Of a DNA stretch of 64,000 bases, positions 48,648 through 55,937 are shown in pieces; position 1 is the first letter of the stretch, and every line of letters begins with the position of its first letter. Origin of the DNA: Actinomadura alba (GTDB taxonomy: Bacteria > Actinomycetota > Actinomycetes > Streptosporangiales > Streptosporangiaceae); contig NZ_JABVEC010000007.1 of NCBI RefSeq assembly GCF_014323705.1, positions 186,001 through 250,000 of the forward strand, in the 5' to 3' direction. A program made the translations under genes and the position numbers. The notes beneath the pieces were generated by a model. That model was given only the letters and a program-made list of their open reading frames with translations. It made no database searches and was not told the origin of the DNA.

Positions 48648-49294
48648 CCAGAGTCGTGATCGTCGATGACCAGACCCTGGTCCGCACCGGCTTCCGGATG
48701 ATCCTCACCAAGGGCGGCATCGAGGTCGCCGGTGAGGCGTGCGACGGGGCCGAGGCGGTGACCCTGGTCCGGCGGCTGCGGCCGGACGTCGTCCTGATGG
48801 ACATCCGGATGCCCGAGATGGACGGGCTGGAGGCCGCCCGCCGAATCCTCGAGGACGACCCCGCCTGCAAGATGGTGATGCTGACGACCTTCGACCTCGA
48901 CAAGTACGTCTACGCCGCGCTCGCCCTCGGAGCCAGCGGCTTCCTGCTCAAGGACGTCACACCCGAGCACCTCGTGGCCTCCGTCCGGCTCGTCGCCACC
49001 GGCGACGCCCTCCTGGCCCCCTCGATCACCCGCAGGCTCGTCGAGCGCTTCGCCCGCGCCGACCGGGTCCCCGAGATCCACCGTGACCTGTCCTCGCTGA
49101 CCCCCCGCGAACTGGAGGTCCTGCGGCTGCTGGGCCGAGGCATGTCCAACGCCGAACTGGCCGCCGAACTGCACCTCAGCGAGGCCACGGTGAAGACCCA
49201 CCTGGCCCGGATCTTCGCGAAGCTGAACCTGCGCGACCGGGTTCAGGCCGTCGTCGTCGCCTACGAGACCGGTCTCATCGCCCCCGGCGATTGA
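48644..49294 (+). CDS. NarL/LuxR-family response regulator
   Basis: A 216-residue regulator. Receiver: TRVVIVDDQTLVRTGFRMIL, phospho-aspartate in RPDVVLMDIRMPEMDGLEAA, then MVMLTTFDLDKYVYAALALG and ASGFLLKDVTPEHLVASVRL. LuxR-type output: LTPRELEVLRLLGRGMSNAE, LAAELHLSEATVKTHLARIF, AKLNLRDRVQAVVVAYE. It is the partner of the kinase upstream and probably controls the divergent ABC exporter. Confidence 0.95.
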   Translation: MTRVVIVDDQTLVRTGFRMILTKGGIEVAGEACDGAEAVTLVRRLRPDVVLMDIRMPEMDGLEAARRILEDDPACKMVMLTTFDLDKYVYAALALGASGFLLKDVTPEHLVASVRLVATGDALLAPSITRRLVERFARADRVPEIHRDLSSLTPRELEVLRLLGRGMSNAELAAELHLSEATVKTHLARIFAKLNLRDRVQAVVVAYETGLIAPGD

Positions 49295-49316
49295 AGGATG
49301 CGCAAGACTTGCCCGG

Positions 49317-49955
49317 ATGCGACCGGAACATGCGGTATCTGAGTTCATTGTCGAGGTGGACCGTGACGTCGTGCTGGCCGCGCGCAGCAGGACCTTGCGG
49401 GCCAGGCGCATCTCCACCTGGCCGATGGCGGTGGGCGGTGCCCTCATCGTCGCGATAGCGGTGCTGCTCGGGGTCGAGCTGGTCTCAGACGGGGACGGAG
49501 CCGGCGCGTTCGCCTGGGCGGCGTTGCAGGGACTCCCCGGCGTGGTCCTTCTCGTGGGCGCGTCGCGTGAGTTCGCCGCAGTCCGGCGCCTGCGAGAACT
49601 CTGGAACACCACTGAGGTTCCGGCGGTCGCGATGCGGATGTCGGCCCGAGGCCTGCGTTGCAGTATCGACATGACGCCGGATGAGCTCTTCTTTCCCTGG
49701 TCCGCGGTCACCGGCTTCCAGCTCAGGACGTGGCGTGGGCAACGGTTCCTGGTGCTCGCTCTCGCGCCGGGCGTCACCGCGAGCACCCCGGGCGTCTCCG
49801 GGCTGGATCACCCGGATGTGGAACGTGTCCTGCATCGCAAGGTATTCGGCATCAAGGGGATCCGCTTCGCCGTGAGCACGCTTCGCCGGCCGGCCGAGGA
49901 GATCGACCAGGCGCTCACGCACTTCTCCGAGGGCCGGGTTCGGATTCATCCCTGA
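49317..49955 (+). CDS. PH-like membrane protein (YcxB-type)
   Basis: A 212-residue protein with two transmembrane helices (MAVGGALIVAIAVLLGVELV; WAALQGLPGVVLLVGASREF) between short cytoplasmic parts, then a PH/YcxB-like beta domain (VAMRMSARGLRCSIDMTPDE, LFFPWSAVTGFQLRTWRGQR, FLVLALAPGV) and a C-terminal tail ending HFSEGRVRIHP. Function unknown; it may sit in the regulon of the two-component system 22 bp upstream. Its final 61 bp recur at 325-385 and 2932-2992, and it is followed by a truncated PIMT gene. Confidence 0.75.
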   Translation: MRPEHAVSEFIVEVDRDVVLAARSRTLRARRISTWPMAVGGALIVAIAVLLGVELVSDGDGAGAFAWAALQGLPGVVLLVGASREFAAVRRLRELWNTTEVPAVAMRMSARGLRCSIDMTPDELFFPWSAVTGFQLRTWRGQRFLVLALAPGVTASTPGVSGLDHPDVERVLHRKVFGIKGIRFAVSTLRRPAEEIDQALTHFSEGRVRIHP

Positions 49956-49981
49956 GCACGCGAACGGCCTTGCGTGGAAAC

Positions 49982-50109
49982 GTGACCGCGAACGCCTCTC
50001 CGGAGGCCCTCGCTCAGGCCGTCCGGGCGGCGGGCGTCAGCGACGAGCGCCTGATCGAGGCCGTCCGCGTGACACCCGGGGCGGGATTCGTCCCTGCCGA
50101 CCGTGCCGC
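49982..50109 (+). pseudogene. 5' fragment of a PIMT-like methyltransferase gene
   Basis: GTG 49982 starts TANASPEALAQAVRAAGVSD, ERLIEAVRVTPGAGFVPADR, a close copy of the N-terminus of the gene at 413-1054. Homology stops near 50109, before the SAM-binding motif; the open frame then runs through unrelated sequence to 50212. With the preceding PH-like tail this mirrors the order at 325-1054, so the locus was once a PH-like/PIMT pair. Confidence 0.8.
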
Positions 50110-50195
50110 GTGTGCGGCGTCTCCCAGCACGGTGCGGGTGCAGCAAACCGTGGCGGACGACGCCGTTCAACCAGCACCCGGTCATCGGCATGCGT

Positions 50196-50711
50196 TTACC
50201 TACTGGGGCTGAGGACGTACACCAGGGACGCCCGGGCCGCCGTGGAGGAAGCGCCTGTGGCGACGGCCAAGAGCGCGGCTCGCCAGGCCGCGGCCAGTAT
50301 GTCTGCGGCGGGCGCCTTGTGCTTCGTCAGCAACGGTCGCAGTGCGGTGGCGACCGGGTCGTCGCGCTCTACCGGTGGCTGCTCACCAAGGATCCGGCAC
50401 ACGGTGAACCGGACGGCGGCGTCGAAGGCCACCAGGAGCGCGGCGCGCACCGCGGGGTGCCCTCGGCTCCCGACCGCCGCGGCGGCTCCCTCCATTCGTT
50501 CGACGATCCGTTTCTCCATGTCCTCGCGGACAGTCAGGTACAGGCCGAGCTTCGAGCCGAAGTGGTGGTACAGCGCGCCAGTGGTGACGCTCGCCTTGCC
50601 AGCCAGGTCGACGACGTTGACGGCCTCGTAGCCGGTGAGCTCGAACTGATGGATGGCCGCCTCGATGAGCCGGGCCTTGGCCGAGCCCGGGACCGGAACC
50701 CATTCGCGCAT
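50196..50711 (-). CDS. TetR family transcriptional regulator
   Basis: A 171-residue TetR protein: helix-turn-helix SAKARLIEAAIHQFELTGYE, AVNVVDLAGKASVTTGALYH, HFGSKLGLYLTVREDMEKRI. The rest is an all-helical ligand domain without recognisable signature. It is divergent from a VOC-family gene; a perfect inverted repeat (AACTGGTT/AACCAGTT) lies between, so it most likely represses both genes. Its 3' end runs into the fragment of the PIMT gene. Confidence 0.9.
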   Translation of the reverse strand: MREWVPVPGSAKARLIEAAIHQFELTGYEAVNVVDLAGKASVTTGALYHHFGSKLGLYLTVREDMEKRIVERMEGAAAAVGSRGHPAVRAALLVAFDAAVRFTVCRILGEQPPVERDDPVATALRPLLTKHKAPAADILAAAWRAALLAVATGASSTAARASLVYVLSPSR

Positions 50712-50722
50712 GGGGCAAGCAT

Positions 50723-50751
50723 AACTGGTTGACGTCTGGACATAACCAGTT
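50723..50751. promoter_or_regulatory. Palindromic operator for the TetR regulator
   Basis: AACTGGTT (50723-50730) and AACCAGTT (50744-50751) form a perfect 8+8 inverted repeat with a 13-bp spacer, 12 bp from the TetR start and 14 bp from the VOC start. Confidence 0.75.
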
Positions 50752-50764
50752 TACGGTCGCCCAC

Positions 50765-51115
50765 ATGAAACTGACGTTCCTGTACCAGCCTGTGAAGGAC
50801 CTCAAGGAGTCGGTCGCCTTCTACCGCGACACGCTCGGATTCGACGAGTCCTGGCGGGAGGGTGAGTCGACCGTCGCGTTCAAGATCCCGGGCTCGGAGG
50901 TCGAGCTGATGCTCGATGTGCCACCGAACACCGGGCCGCAATGGGGAGCCGGCGGTTTCTACGCCGTCGACAGCGTCGACTCCTTCCGGCAGTCGCATCC
51001 GGAGCTCGACTGGCGGGGCGAGATCGAGATGCCGGGCGGCAAGGGCGCGACCTTCCTGGACCCGACCGGCAACCCTGTTCACCTGTTCGACCAGAGCACC
51101 GCCGGACCCGAATAG
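50765..51115 (+). CDS. VOC family (glyoxalase/bleomycin-resistance fold) protein
   Basis: A 116-residue protein of the vicinal oxygen chelate fold: MKLTFLYQPVKDLKESVAFY, RDTLGFDESWREGESTVAF, then MPGGKGATFLDPTGNPVHLF. The metal-binding residues of typical VOC enzymes are only partly in place (the LDPTGNPVHLF end is conserved), so it may be an enzyme, a binding protein or a drug-sequestering protein. It is under probable control of the divergent TetR protein. ATG 50765 has no strong ribosome-binding site. Confidence 0.85.
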   Translation: MKLTFLYQPVKDLKESVAFYRDTLGFDESWREGESTVAFKIPGSEVELMLDVPPNTGPQWGAGGFYAVDSVDSFRQSHPELDWRGEIEMPGGKGATFLDPTGNPVHLFDQSTAGPE

Positions 51116-51360
51116 CGGTAGCCACCGCCGACCTTGATGATCAGTAGTGGTTGCCCGCGGCGGCAGGGTCGGCTTCGGGCTTGCCCCGGTGTGCTGGGGA
51201 GGTGCCCTGCTGCGCACGGGACGGCCCTTTGAGCTGGAAGAACGCCTTGGTGGTGAGGAACGGGACGGTTGCCCGGGGCTCGCGGTGACGTCGCGAATGC
51301 GCGCACGTCGGCATTAAAGGACGTTGTGCGATCGTCTGGCGGCACCGGCATACCGCGAAA

Positions 51361-51437
51361 ACGACCGCCACCCTCGCCTTCCCCTACGGCGGCAGCGGCG
51401 GCATCGACCCGGCCCGGCCCGGCGTGGCGCTGCCCGA
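51361..51437 (+). repeat. Copy of part of the penicillin acylase gene
   Basis: 77 bp matching 26255-26331 with about four differences (codons for TFPYGGSGGIDPARPGVALP). Joined directly to a second copied piece at 51435-51463. Direct orientation. Confidence 0.88.
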
Positions 51438-51463
51438 ACGCGACCGCCGGGGATGCCACAAGG
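51435..51463 (+). repeat. Copy of sequence downstream of the DoxX gene
   Basis: 29 bp matching 22054-22082 with one mismatch (starting CGAACGCGACCGCCGGGG). It begins inside the end of the penicillin-acylase copy; CCGA at 51434-51437 is common to both sources. Confidence 0.75.
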
Positions 51464-51556
51464 ACAGCTGGATGCGGCTCCTCGCCGAAACCGGCCTCCT
51501 CACCAACGGTCTCGACACCAACGGTCTTCTCGCCGGGGTCTGGAAACCAATGAACA

Positions 51557-51588
51557 GGGCCGGGCGCCGTCGTTCTGGCGCCCGGCCC
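51557..51588. terminator. Strong hairpin terminator
   Basis: GGGCCGGGCGCC (51557-51568) pairs perfectly with GGCGCCCGGCCC (51577-51588), loop of eight, followed by TACT. Together with the next hairpin it separates the mosaic region from the LLM oxidoreductase gene. Confidence 0.75.
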
Positions 51589-51597
51589 TACTGAATG

Positions 51598-51630
51598 CCG
51601 TGGCCGCGGGGGCGGGGTTCGCGGCCACGG
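51598..51630 (-). terminator. Terminator of the LLM oxidoreductase gene
   Basis: CCGTGGCCGCG (51598-51608) pairs perfectly with CGCGGCCACGG (51620-51630), seven bases past the minus-strand stop at 51637. Confidence 0.75.
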
Positions 51631-51636
51631 GGGGTC

Positions 51637-52686
51637 TTACTTGAAGGCGGGCATCAGCTCGTCGTGGATCAGGCGGAGCTGGCCGTCCACGTCCGGGACG
51701 CCTTCCAGGTCGCGGCCGGTGAAGGACTTGACCAGGACGGGGTCGGTGATCGCGCAGATCATGTGGTTGACGCCGGTCGGGGCGATGTCGGTCTCGATCT
51801 TGGCGCGCACCTCGTCGGGGGTGCCGGCGATCGACAGCTTCTCGGTGATCTCGGGGGTGGTCAGCTCGATCGCCTTGGCCAGGTCACCGTTGCCGATGGC
51901 CTGGATGATCGGGGCCATGTCCGCCGGGTCGACGCCGTTGCGCTCCAGCTGCTCGGCCGGCATCGCCGAGGCGTACAGGCCGACCATGCTGCGGGCCGCC
52001 TCCTTGGCCGCCTGCGAGTCCGGGCCGACCGCGAAGACGACCCAGGCGCCGATGTCCAGCGACCGGTAGTCCTTGCCCGCGCGGTCGGCGCCGATCTTGA
52101 GGTTCTCGACCGCGTACTCGTACGCCTCGCGCGAGTAGCTGAGCGCGTGGTGCACGCCGTCGGACAGCTCGCCGGCGGCCTGGAACGACTTCGGCCCGCG
52201 CATCGCGCCGATCTTGACCGGCAGGTGCTCCTGGATGGGACGGGCGAAGGTGAACAGGCCGTCGTAGGAGTAGAACTCGCCGTCGCGGGTGATGGTGCCC
52301 TCGTCCAGCAGGGTACGGACGACCGCGACGGCCTCCTTGACCCGGGTGAGCGGCTTGGTCTTCGCCCAGTCGATCTTGTATTGGGCGAGCACGCCGAAGT
52401 TGCCGGAGCCCAGGACCACCTCGGCGCGGCCGCCGGTCAGCTCGTCCAGCGTCGCGGCGGCCTGCGCGATCAGCGAGGGCTCGCGCAGGGTCACCGCCGA
52501 GACGGACGGGCCCAAGCGGATCTGCGAGGTGTTCGCGGCGGCGGCGGCGAACAGCAGCCACAGGTCCTTGTGCCACGGCTCGTCGGCCGCGTACACCGCG
52601 TAGAACCCGAGCTCGTCGGCGAGCTTGATGGAGGCCAGCGAGTCGGCGACGGGGTAGTCGGGAAGCATGGCGTAGCTGAACTTCAC
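51637..52686 (-). CDS. LLM class F420-dependent oxidoreductase
   Basis: A 349-residue TIM-barrel protein of the luciferase-like monooxygenase superfamily. GTG 52686 follows AAGGAGAG. Signature blocks are FSYAMLPDYPVADSLASIKL, YAADEPWHKDLWLLFAAAAA, TSQIRLGPSVSAVTLREPSL, LTGGRAEVVLGSGNFGVLAQ and GAMRGPKSFQAAGELSDGVH. Closest to the TIGR03557-type F420-dependent enzymes that use reduced deazaflavin to oxidise or reduce small substrates; the true substrate is unknown. F420 use fits an actinobacterial host. Monocistronic. Confidence 0.9.
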   Translation of the reverse strand: MKFSYAMLPDYPVADSLASIKLADELGFYAVYAADEPWHKDLWLLFAAAAANTSQIRLGPSVSAVTLREPSLIAQAAATLDELTGGRAEVVLGSGNFGVLAQYKIDWAKTKPLTRVKEAVAVVRTLLDEGTITRDGEFYSYDGLFTFARPIQEHLPVKIGAMRGPKSFQAAGELSDGVHHALSYSREAYEYAVENLKIGADRAGKDYRSLDIGAWVVFAVGPDSQAAKEAARSMVGLYASAMPAEQLERNGVDPADMAPIIQAIGNGDLAKAIELTTPEITEKLSIAGTPDEVRAKIETDIAPTGVNHMICAITDPVLVKSFTGRDLEGVPDVDGQLRLIHDELMPAFK

Positions 52687-53316
52687 GGAAACGTCTCTCC
52701 TTGTGGTGTGCGCCCTCGCACACGGTCTGGGGGAAGTGTGGAGATCAGTGGTGCTGCGGTCTGGCTTGGGCGGTCCCCTTCCTGCTCAGCCCTTGATTTC
52801 GCACTGAAGTGATCCCAGGGAAAGTGATCTGGACGATTAGGTACTCCAGATGTCGAGTTGCGTGGACCGGGTAGTCACGCGGACAAATCACTAGTGCCGG
52901 AACAGGTGCGGATCCTCCGGGTAGAAGAGGCTCACCACAATCTTCTTGGCCGAAGGCTCCAACGTGATCACCTATCGTGCCACGCGCCAGGCGCATGCCA
53001 CGGCGTGTTCACCCAGTCAAGCAGCCCACAGACGGACAAACCCTCGATATCGAAACCCGCGCCTACAACACGCCGCTCGCCAAGGAAAAGCGACGGCACA
53101 TCCACTCCCGGGTAGACACCTCTGAGCTGCCGGTACGCCACCAGACCCGCCGTCAGGGCCGGCCCTACACCCTCGTACTGACCAAGACCCAAGCGGTCTT
53201 CGAGCTGATGCGGCGGACGACACCTACCCAGTCGACCCGACTTTCCGTGGGCAACCCGGACACATCGCAGAACGTCTACCAACGAGTGGGGGTTTCTGGC
53301 GGGAGGAGGCAGGGCG
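52687..53316. other. Intergenic region with two orphan gene tails
   Basis: Minus strand: a frame VITLEPSAKKIVVSLFYPED, PHLFRH, stop near 52892. Plus strand 53013-53226: KQPTDGQTLDIETRAYNTPL, AKEKRRHIHSRVDTSELPVR, HQTRRQGRPYTLVLTKTQAV, FELMRR, which looks like a genuine basic C-terminal region without start. I do not recognise either family. The remaining sequence holds the promoter side of the LLM gene and the leader of the SecA-like gene. Confidence 0.5.
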
Positions 53317-54897
53317 ATGCGGATTCCACGCCTGCGAGGCGAGCCGGGGATGGCACTACGAGGGGGAGGGCGACGACACACCCTCCGAAAAATCCTCGAT
53401 CGGTGCCGCGCGGACGTGGCCTTGGTGACCGCGCTCGAGGAGGAGATGCGGACGCGCACGGACGCGGAACTGCGCGCGCTCACCGAGGCGTACCGGTCCC
53501 GGGCGGCGGACGGGGAGATCCTCGGAGCGCTGGTGCCCGAGGTGTACGCGGCGGTCCGCGAGGTCACGCGGCGTGTTCTCGGCGTGCGGACCCATGACCC
53601 CCAGGTCATGGCCGGGGTCGTCTTGGCCCTACCTGCCATCGCCCAGATGGATGACGGCGGCGCGGACAGCACTTTGGCCTGTGTGTTTCCGGCCGTTCTG
53701 CACGCGCTCGCCGACGAGGGCGGCGTTCACGTCATCACGTCTGATGACGATGCGGCCAGCCGAGACGCGGAGCGGATGGGTCCGGTGTTCCGGATGCTCG
53801 GTATGGAAGCCGGCGCCATCGGGCACGAGTCGGTGCCGCGGGAGCGCCACGTTGCATACCGCGCCGACGTCACCTACGGGACTGCGCACGAGTTTGGTTG
53901 GGATTACCTGCGAGACAATCTGACGTGGAACGTGGATGAATGCGTGCAGCGTGGCCACCGGTTCGCGGTCGTCTGTGACGCCGAGAGATCGCTCATCGAC
54001 GAATGCCGGACGCCGCTGATCATCACCGCCCCCGGCGGCGACGCACCCGATTCACCCGAAGACTCCGAGGACCGTCTGGTACTCGCGCAGATCACGATCC
54101 GCGGGTATCTGGACACCTACGACGAACTTGCCGCCGTCACGGCCACCGCCACACCCGAGGCGGCCGAGGTGTACCGGCGGCTCTACCACCTGGATGTGGT
54201 TCCCGTCGAACAGCCGTCGATCCGCGCTGTCGACGCCGCCACGGACCGGCCCGCGCACACGGGCGGACCGGAGCCCACCGGCCGGCCTCGGCGCGCCATC
54301 GATCTCGTCACCCTGGAACGCAAGGTCCAGTACGACGAGGTGCTCGACGAGCAGTGCCGACTGTTCTACGCGCGGCGGTGGGACATCCTTCAAGGTGACG
54401 ACATGAGCGTACGGGTACGCCGCCTGCTGGATGAGGTCATCGACGGTTGTGTCGCCTCGTACCCGGTGCGTGACATGGACGACCTCCACGAGCTGGGCGA
54501 GGCCGTGCGGAACCTGTATCCGATGTCGCCCGCCGTTTCGGAGCTTGTAGCAGCTCATGGCGGGCGGACGCTGCCCAGGCGGCGCATCATAGGTGAGCGG
54601 ATCAAGGCGGACATTCACGCCGCGTACGACCGCCGCGAACACGACCTCGGCTCCGAGATCCTCCGTGAGCTCGAGCAGCGTGTCCTGCTGGCCGTTGCCG
54701 ACCGCACTTTGCGCGACCACCTGGCCAACGTAGACCGGCTTACAGATGAGTTCGCCTCGGCGCGTCCCGGCACACGCGACCTCCTGGCCGAGTATCGCCG
54801 GCGAGCATGGGAGCTTTTCTACACCGCGGAGGCGACGGCGAAGAAAGAAGCCGTGCGGTTTCTTTTCCACCTCGACGTCGAACTGGAGGAGCCCTGA
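53317..54897 (+). CDS. Shortened SecA-like protein lacking ATPase motifs
   Basis: A 526-residue relative of the preprotein translocase ATPase SecA (normally ~850-950). ATG 53317 follows GGGAGGAGG. NBD1 is recognisable: RTDAELRALTEAYRSRAADG, EILGALVPEVYAAVREVTRR, VHVITSDDDAASRDAERMGP, then YRADVTYGTAHEFGWDYLRD, NLTWNVDECVQRGHRFAVVC and SLIDECRTPLIITAPGG. Walker A (MRTGEGKT in SecA) is MDDGGADST at 111-119, and Walker B (VDEVDSILID) is VCDAERSLID at 219-228. Most of the preprotein cross-linking domain and all of NBD2 are missing: the ITIRGYLDTYDELAAVTATA segment leads directly to the scaffold part (LERKVQYDEVLDEQCRLFYA, then LEQRVLLAVADRTLRDHLAN). It cannot be a normal motor; role unknown. Confidence 0.85.
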   Translation: MRIPRLRGEPGMALRGGGRRHTLRKILDRCRADVALVTALEEEMRTRTDAELRALTEAYRSRAADGEILGALVPEVYAAVREVTRRVLGVRTHDPQVMAGVVLALPAIAQMDDGGADSTLACVFPAVLHALADEGGVHVITSDDDAASRDAERMGPVFRMLGMEAGAIGHESVPRERHVAYRADVTYGTAHEFGWDYLRDNLTWNVDECVQRGHRFAVVCDAERSLIDECRTPLIITAPGGDAPDSPEDSEDRLVLAQITIRGYLDTYDELAAVTATATPEAAEVYRRLYHLDVVPVEQPSIRAVDAATDRPAHTGGPEPTGRPRRAIDLVTLERKVQYDEVLDEQCRLFYARRWDILQGDDMSVRVRRLLDEVIDGCVASYPVRDMDDLHELGEAVRNLYPMSPAVSELVAAHGGRTLPRRRIIGERIKADIHAAYDRREHDLGSEILRELEQRVLLAVADRTLRDHLANVDRLTDEFASARPGTRDLLAEYRRRAWELFYTAEATAKKEAVRFLFHLDVELEEP

Positions 54898-54912
54898 CCG
54901 CCCATTGGCGTA

Positions 54913-54969
54913 CCCGGCCGTGCGGGTGCCGGCCTCTGGGGGTGTGAGGCCGTCCGCGCACCGCCGCGT
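54913..54969 (+). repeat. Dispersed hairpin element, copy A5 (H1)
   Basis: Core CGGCCTCTGGGGGTGTGAGG at 54930-54949, flanked by GGCCGTGCG and CGCACCGCC, which pair with one mismatch. It starts 16 bp after the SecA-like stop. Right after it (54970-55095) an orphan plus-strand tail reads LVAADFAGFLERLITAALAE, the style of a SUKH domain end. Confidence 0.6.
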
Positions 54970-55156
54970 TGGTCGCCGCGGACTTCGCGGGCTTCCTCGA
55001 GCGGCTCATCACCGCGGCCCTCGCCGAAGACCCTTGTGCCCCTTCGACCCTTACCGCAGCCGTTAGAACGCAGATGAGCGTGTGGCACAGGTGAGTCCGG
55101 ATCCCCCGGATCGACCTCCGCCGCGAGGGCCCTGCGCCCCGGTACGGAAGGTGGCG

Positions 55157-55549
55157 CTACACAGGACCGAGCAGGTCCCAGCGGTTCCCGGCGATGTCGA
55201 GGAACACGGCGACCCGTCCGTAGGACTCTGTACGCGGTGCGGTCACGAACTCGACCCCGGCGGCCACCATGCGTCTGTAGGCGGCGTCGAAGTCGTCCAC
55301 CCGAAGGAAGAACCCCACCCGGTCGGCGACCTGGTTCCCGACGACCATGGCCTGCCGCTCTCCGTCCGCGCGGGCGAGCAGGATGCCCGTTTCGGCACCC
55401 GGTGGCCGGACGACGACCCACCGTTTGGGGCGGCCATCGTTGGTCAGCGAGGGTGAGTCCTCGACCAGATCGAAGCCGAGCACGTCGACGAAGAACTCGA
55501 TGGCCGGGTCGTAATCGTCCACGACCAACGCGACAAGATCGACTCGCAC
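55157..55549 (-). CDS. VOC family protein
   Basis: A 130-residue glyoxalase-fold protein: MRVDLVALVVDDYDPAIEFF, VDVLGFDLVEDSPSLTNDGR, PKRWVVVRPPGAETGILLAR, then VGFFLRVDDFDAAYRRMVAA and GRVAVFLDIAGNRWDLLGP. This is the common actinobacterial VOC type of unknown substrate. Start ATG 55549. It stands alone between the SecA-like gene and a WD40 remnant. Confidence 0.88.
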   Translation of the reverse strand: MRVDLVALVVDDYDPAIEFFVDVLGFDLVEDSPSLTNDGRPKRWVVVRPPGAETGILLARADGERQAMVVGNQVADRVGFFLRVDDFDAAYRRMVAAGVEFVTAPRTESYGRVAVFLDIAGNRWDLLGPV

Positions 55550-55593
55550 GCTCCCCGAGCATACGGCCGGATACGCCGGGCGGGGACACGTGT

Positions 55594-55872
55594 GTGGTCG
55601 TCGACGCCTACGGCCGGTTGTTCACCGTCTCGCTGTCCACCGGTGAAGTGGTCCGAGTGGAGTCGGGTTCGCAGGGAGTCTCCGCGCTTTCGGTGACCCC
55701 AGATGGTCGGCTGATGGCCACGAGCATGCACGCCTTCGGCGAGTACGGCATCCGGATCTGGGACGTGGCCAGCTGGACAGTGATCATGGAGTTGCCTGGG
55801 CACAATTTCGCCGGCTCGGCTCGTGGCGGCGTCAACCAAACGCTGGCCGAACCCTTGGATCAACCCATGTGA
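55594..55872 (+). pseudogene. C-terminal remnant of a WD40-repeat protein
   Basis: Coding-like sequence VVVDAYGRLFTVSLSTGEVV, then GVSALSVTPDGRLMATSMHA and YGIRIWDVASWTVIMELPGH shows about two WD40-type blades ending in a TGA at 55870-55872. The upstream sequence runs antisense into the VOC gene promoter, so the N-terminal blades and start are missing. GTG 55594 could start a 92-residue peptide but has no ribosome-binding site. Confidence 0.6.
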
Positions 55873-55937
55873 ACAGTGCCGGAAAGACCAGGTGGTAGCG
55901 TTCCGGCGCCGCTTCGCGGCTCCTTAGCCTCAGGCGC

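Larger units (their letters stand above)
51116..51636. other. Mosaic intergenic region
   Basis: Contains a minus-strand frame ending FFQLKGPSRAQQGTSPAHRG, then KPEADPAAAGNHY and a stop at 51141, possibly a small gene's end; the chimeric duplicate at 51361-51463; a short open stretch; and two strong hairpins (51557-51588 and 51598-51630). No intact gene recognised. Confidence 0.55.

Noticed and set aside
51141..51266. Small minus-strand gene ending PEADPAAAGNHY
   Set aside because: Coding-like composition but no convincing start or ribosome-binding site; mentioned only in the intergenic entry.
53317..54897. Accessory SecA2 of a SecA2/SecY2 export system
   Set aside because: SecA2 proteins keep both nucleotide-binding domains and Walker motifs; this one lacks them and no SecY2 or glycoprotein substrate is nearby.
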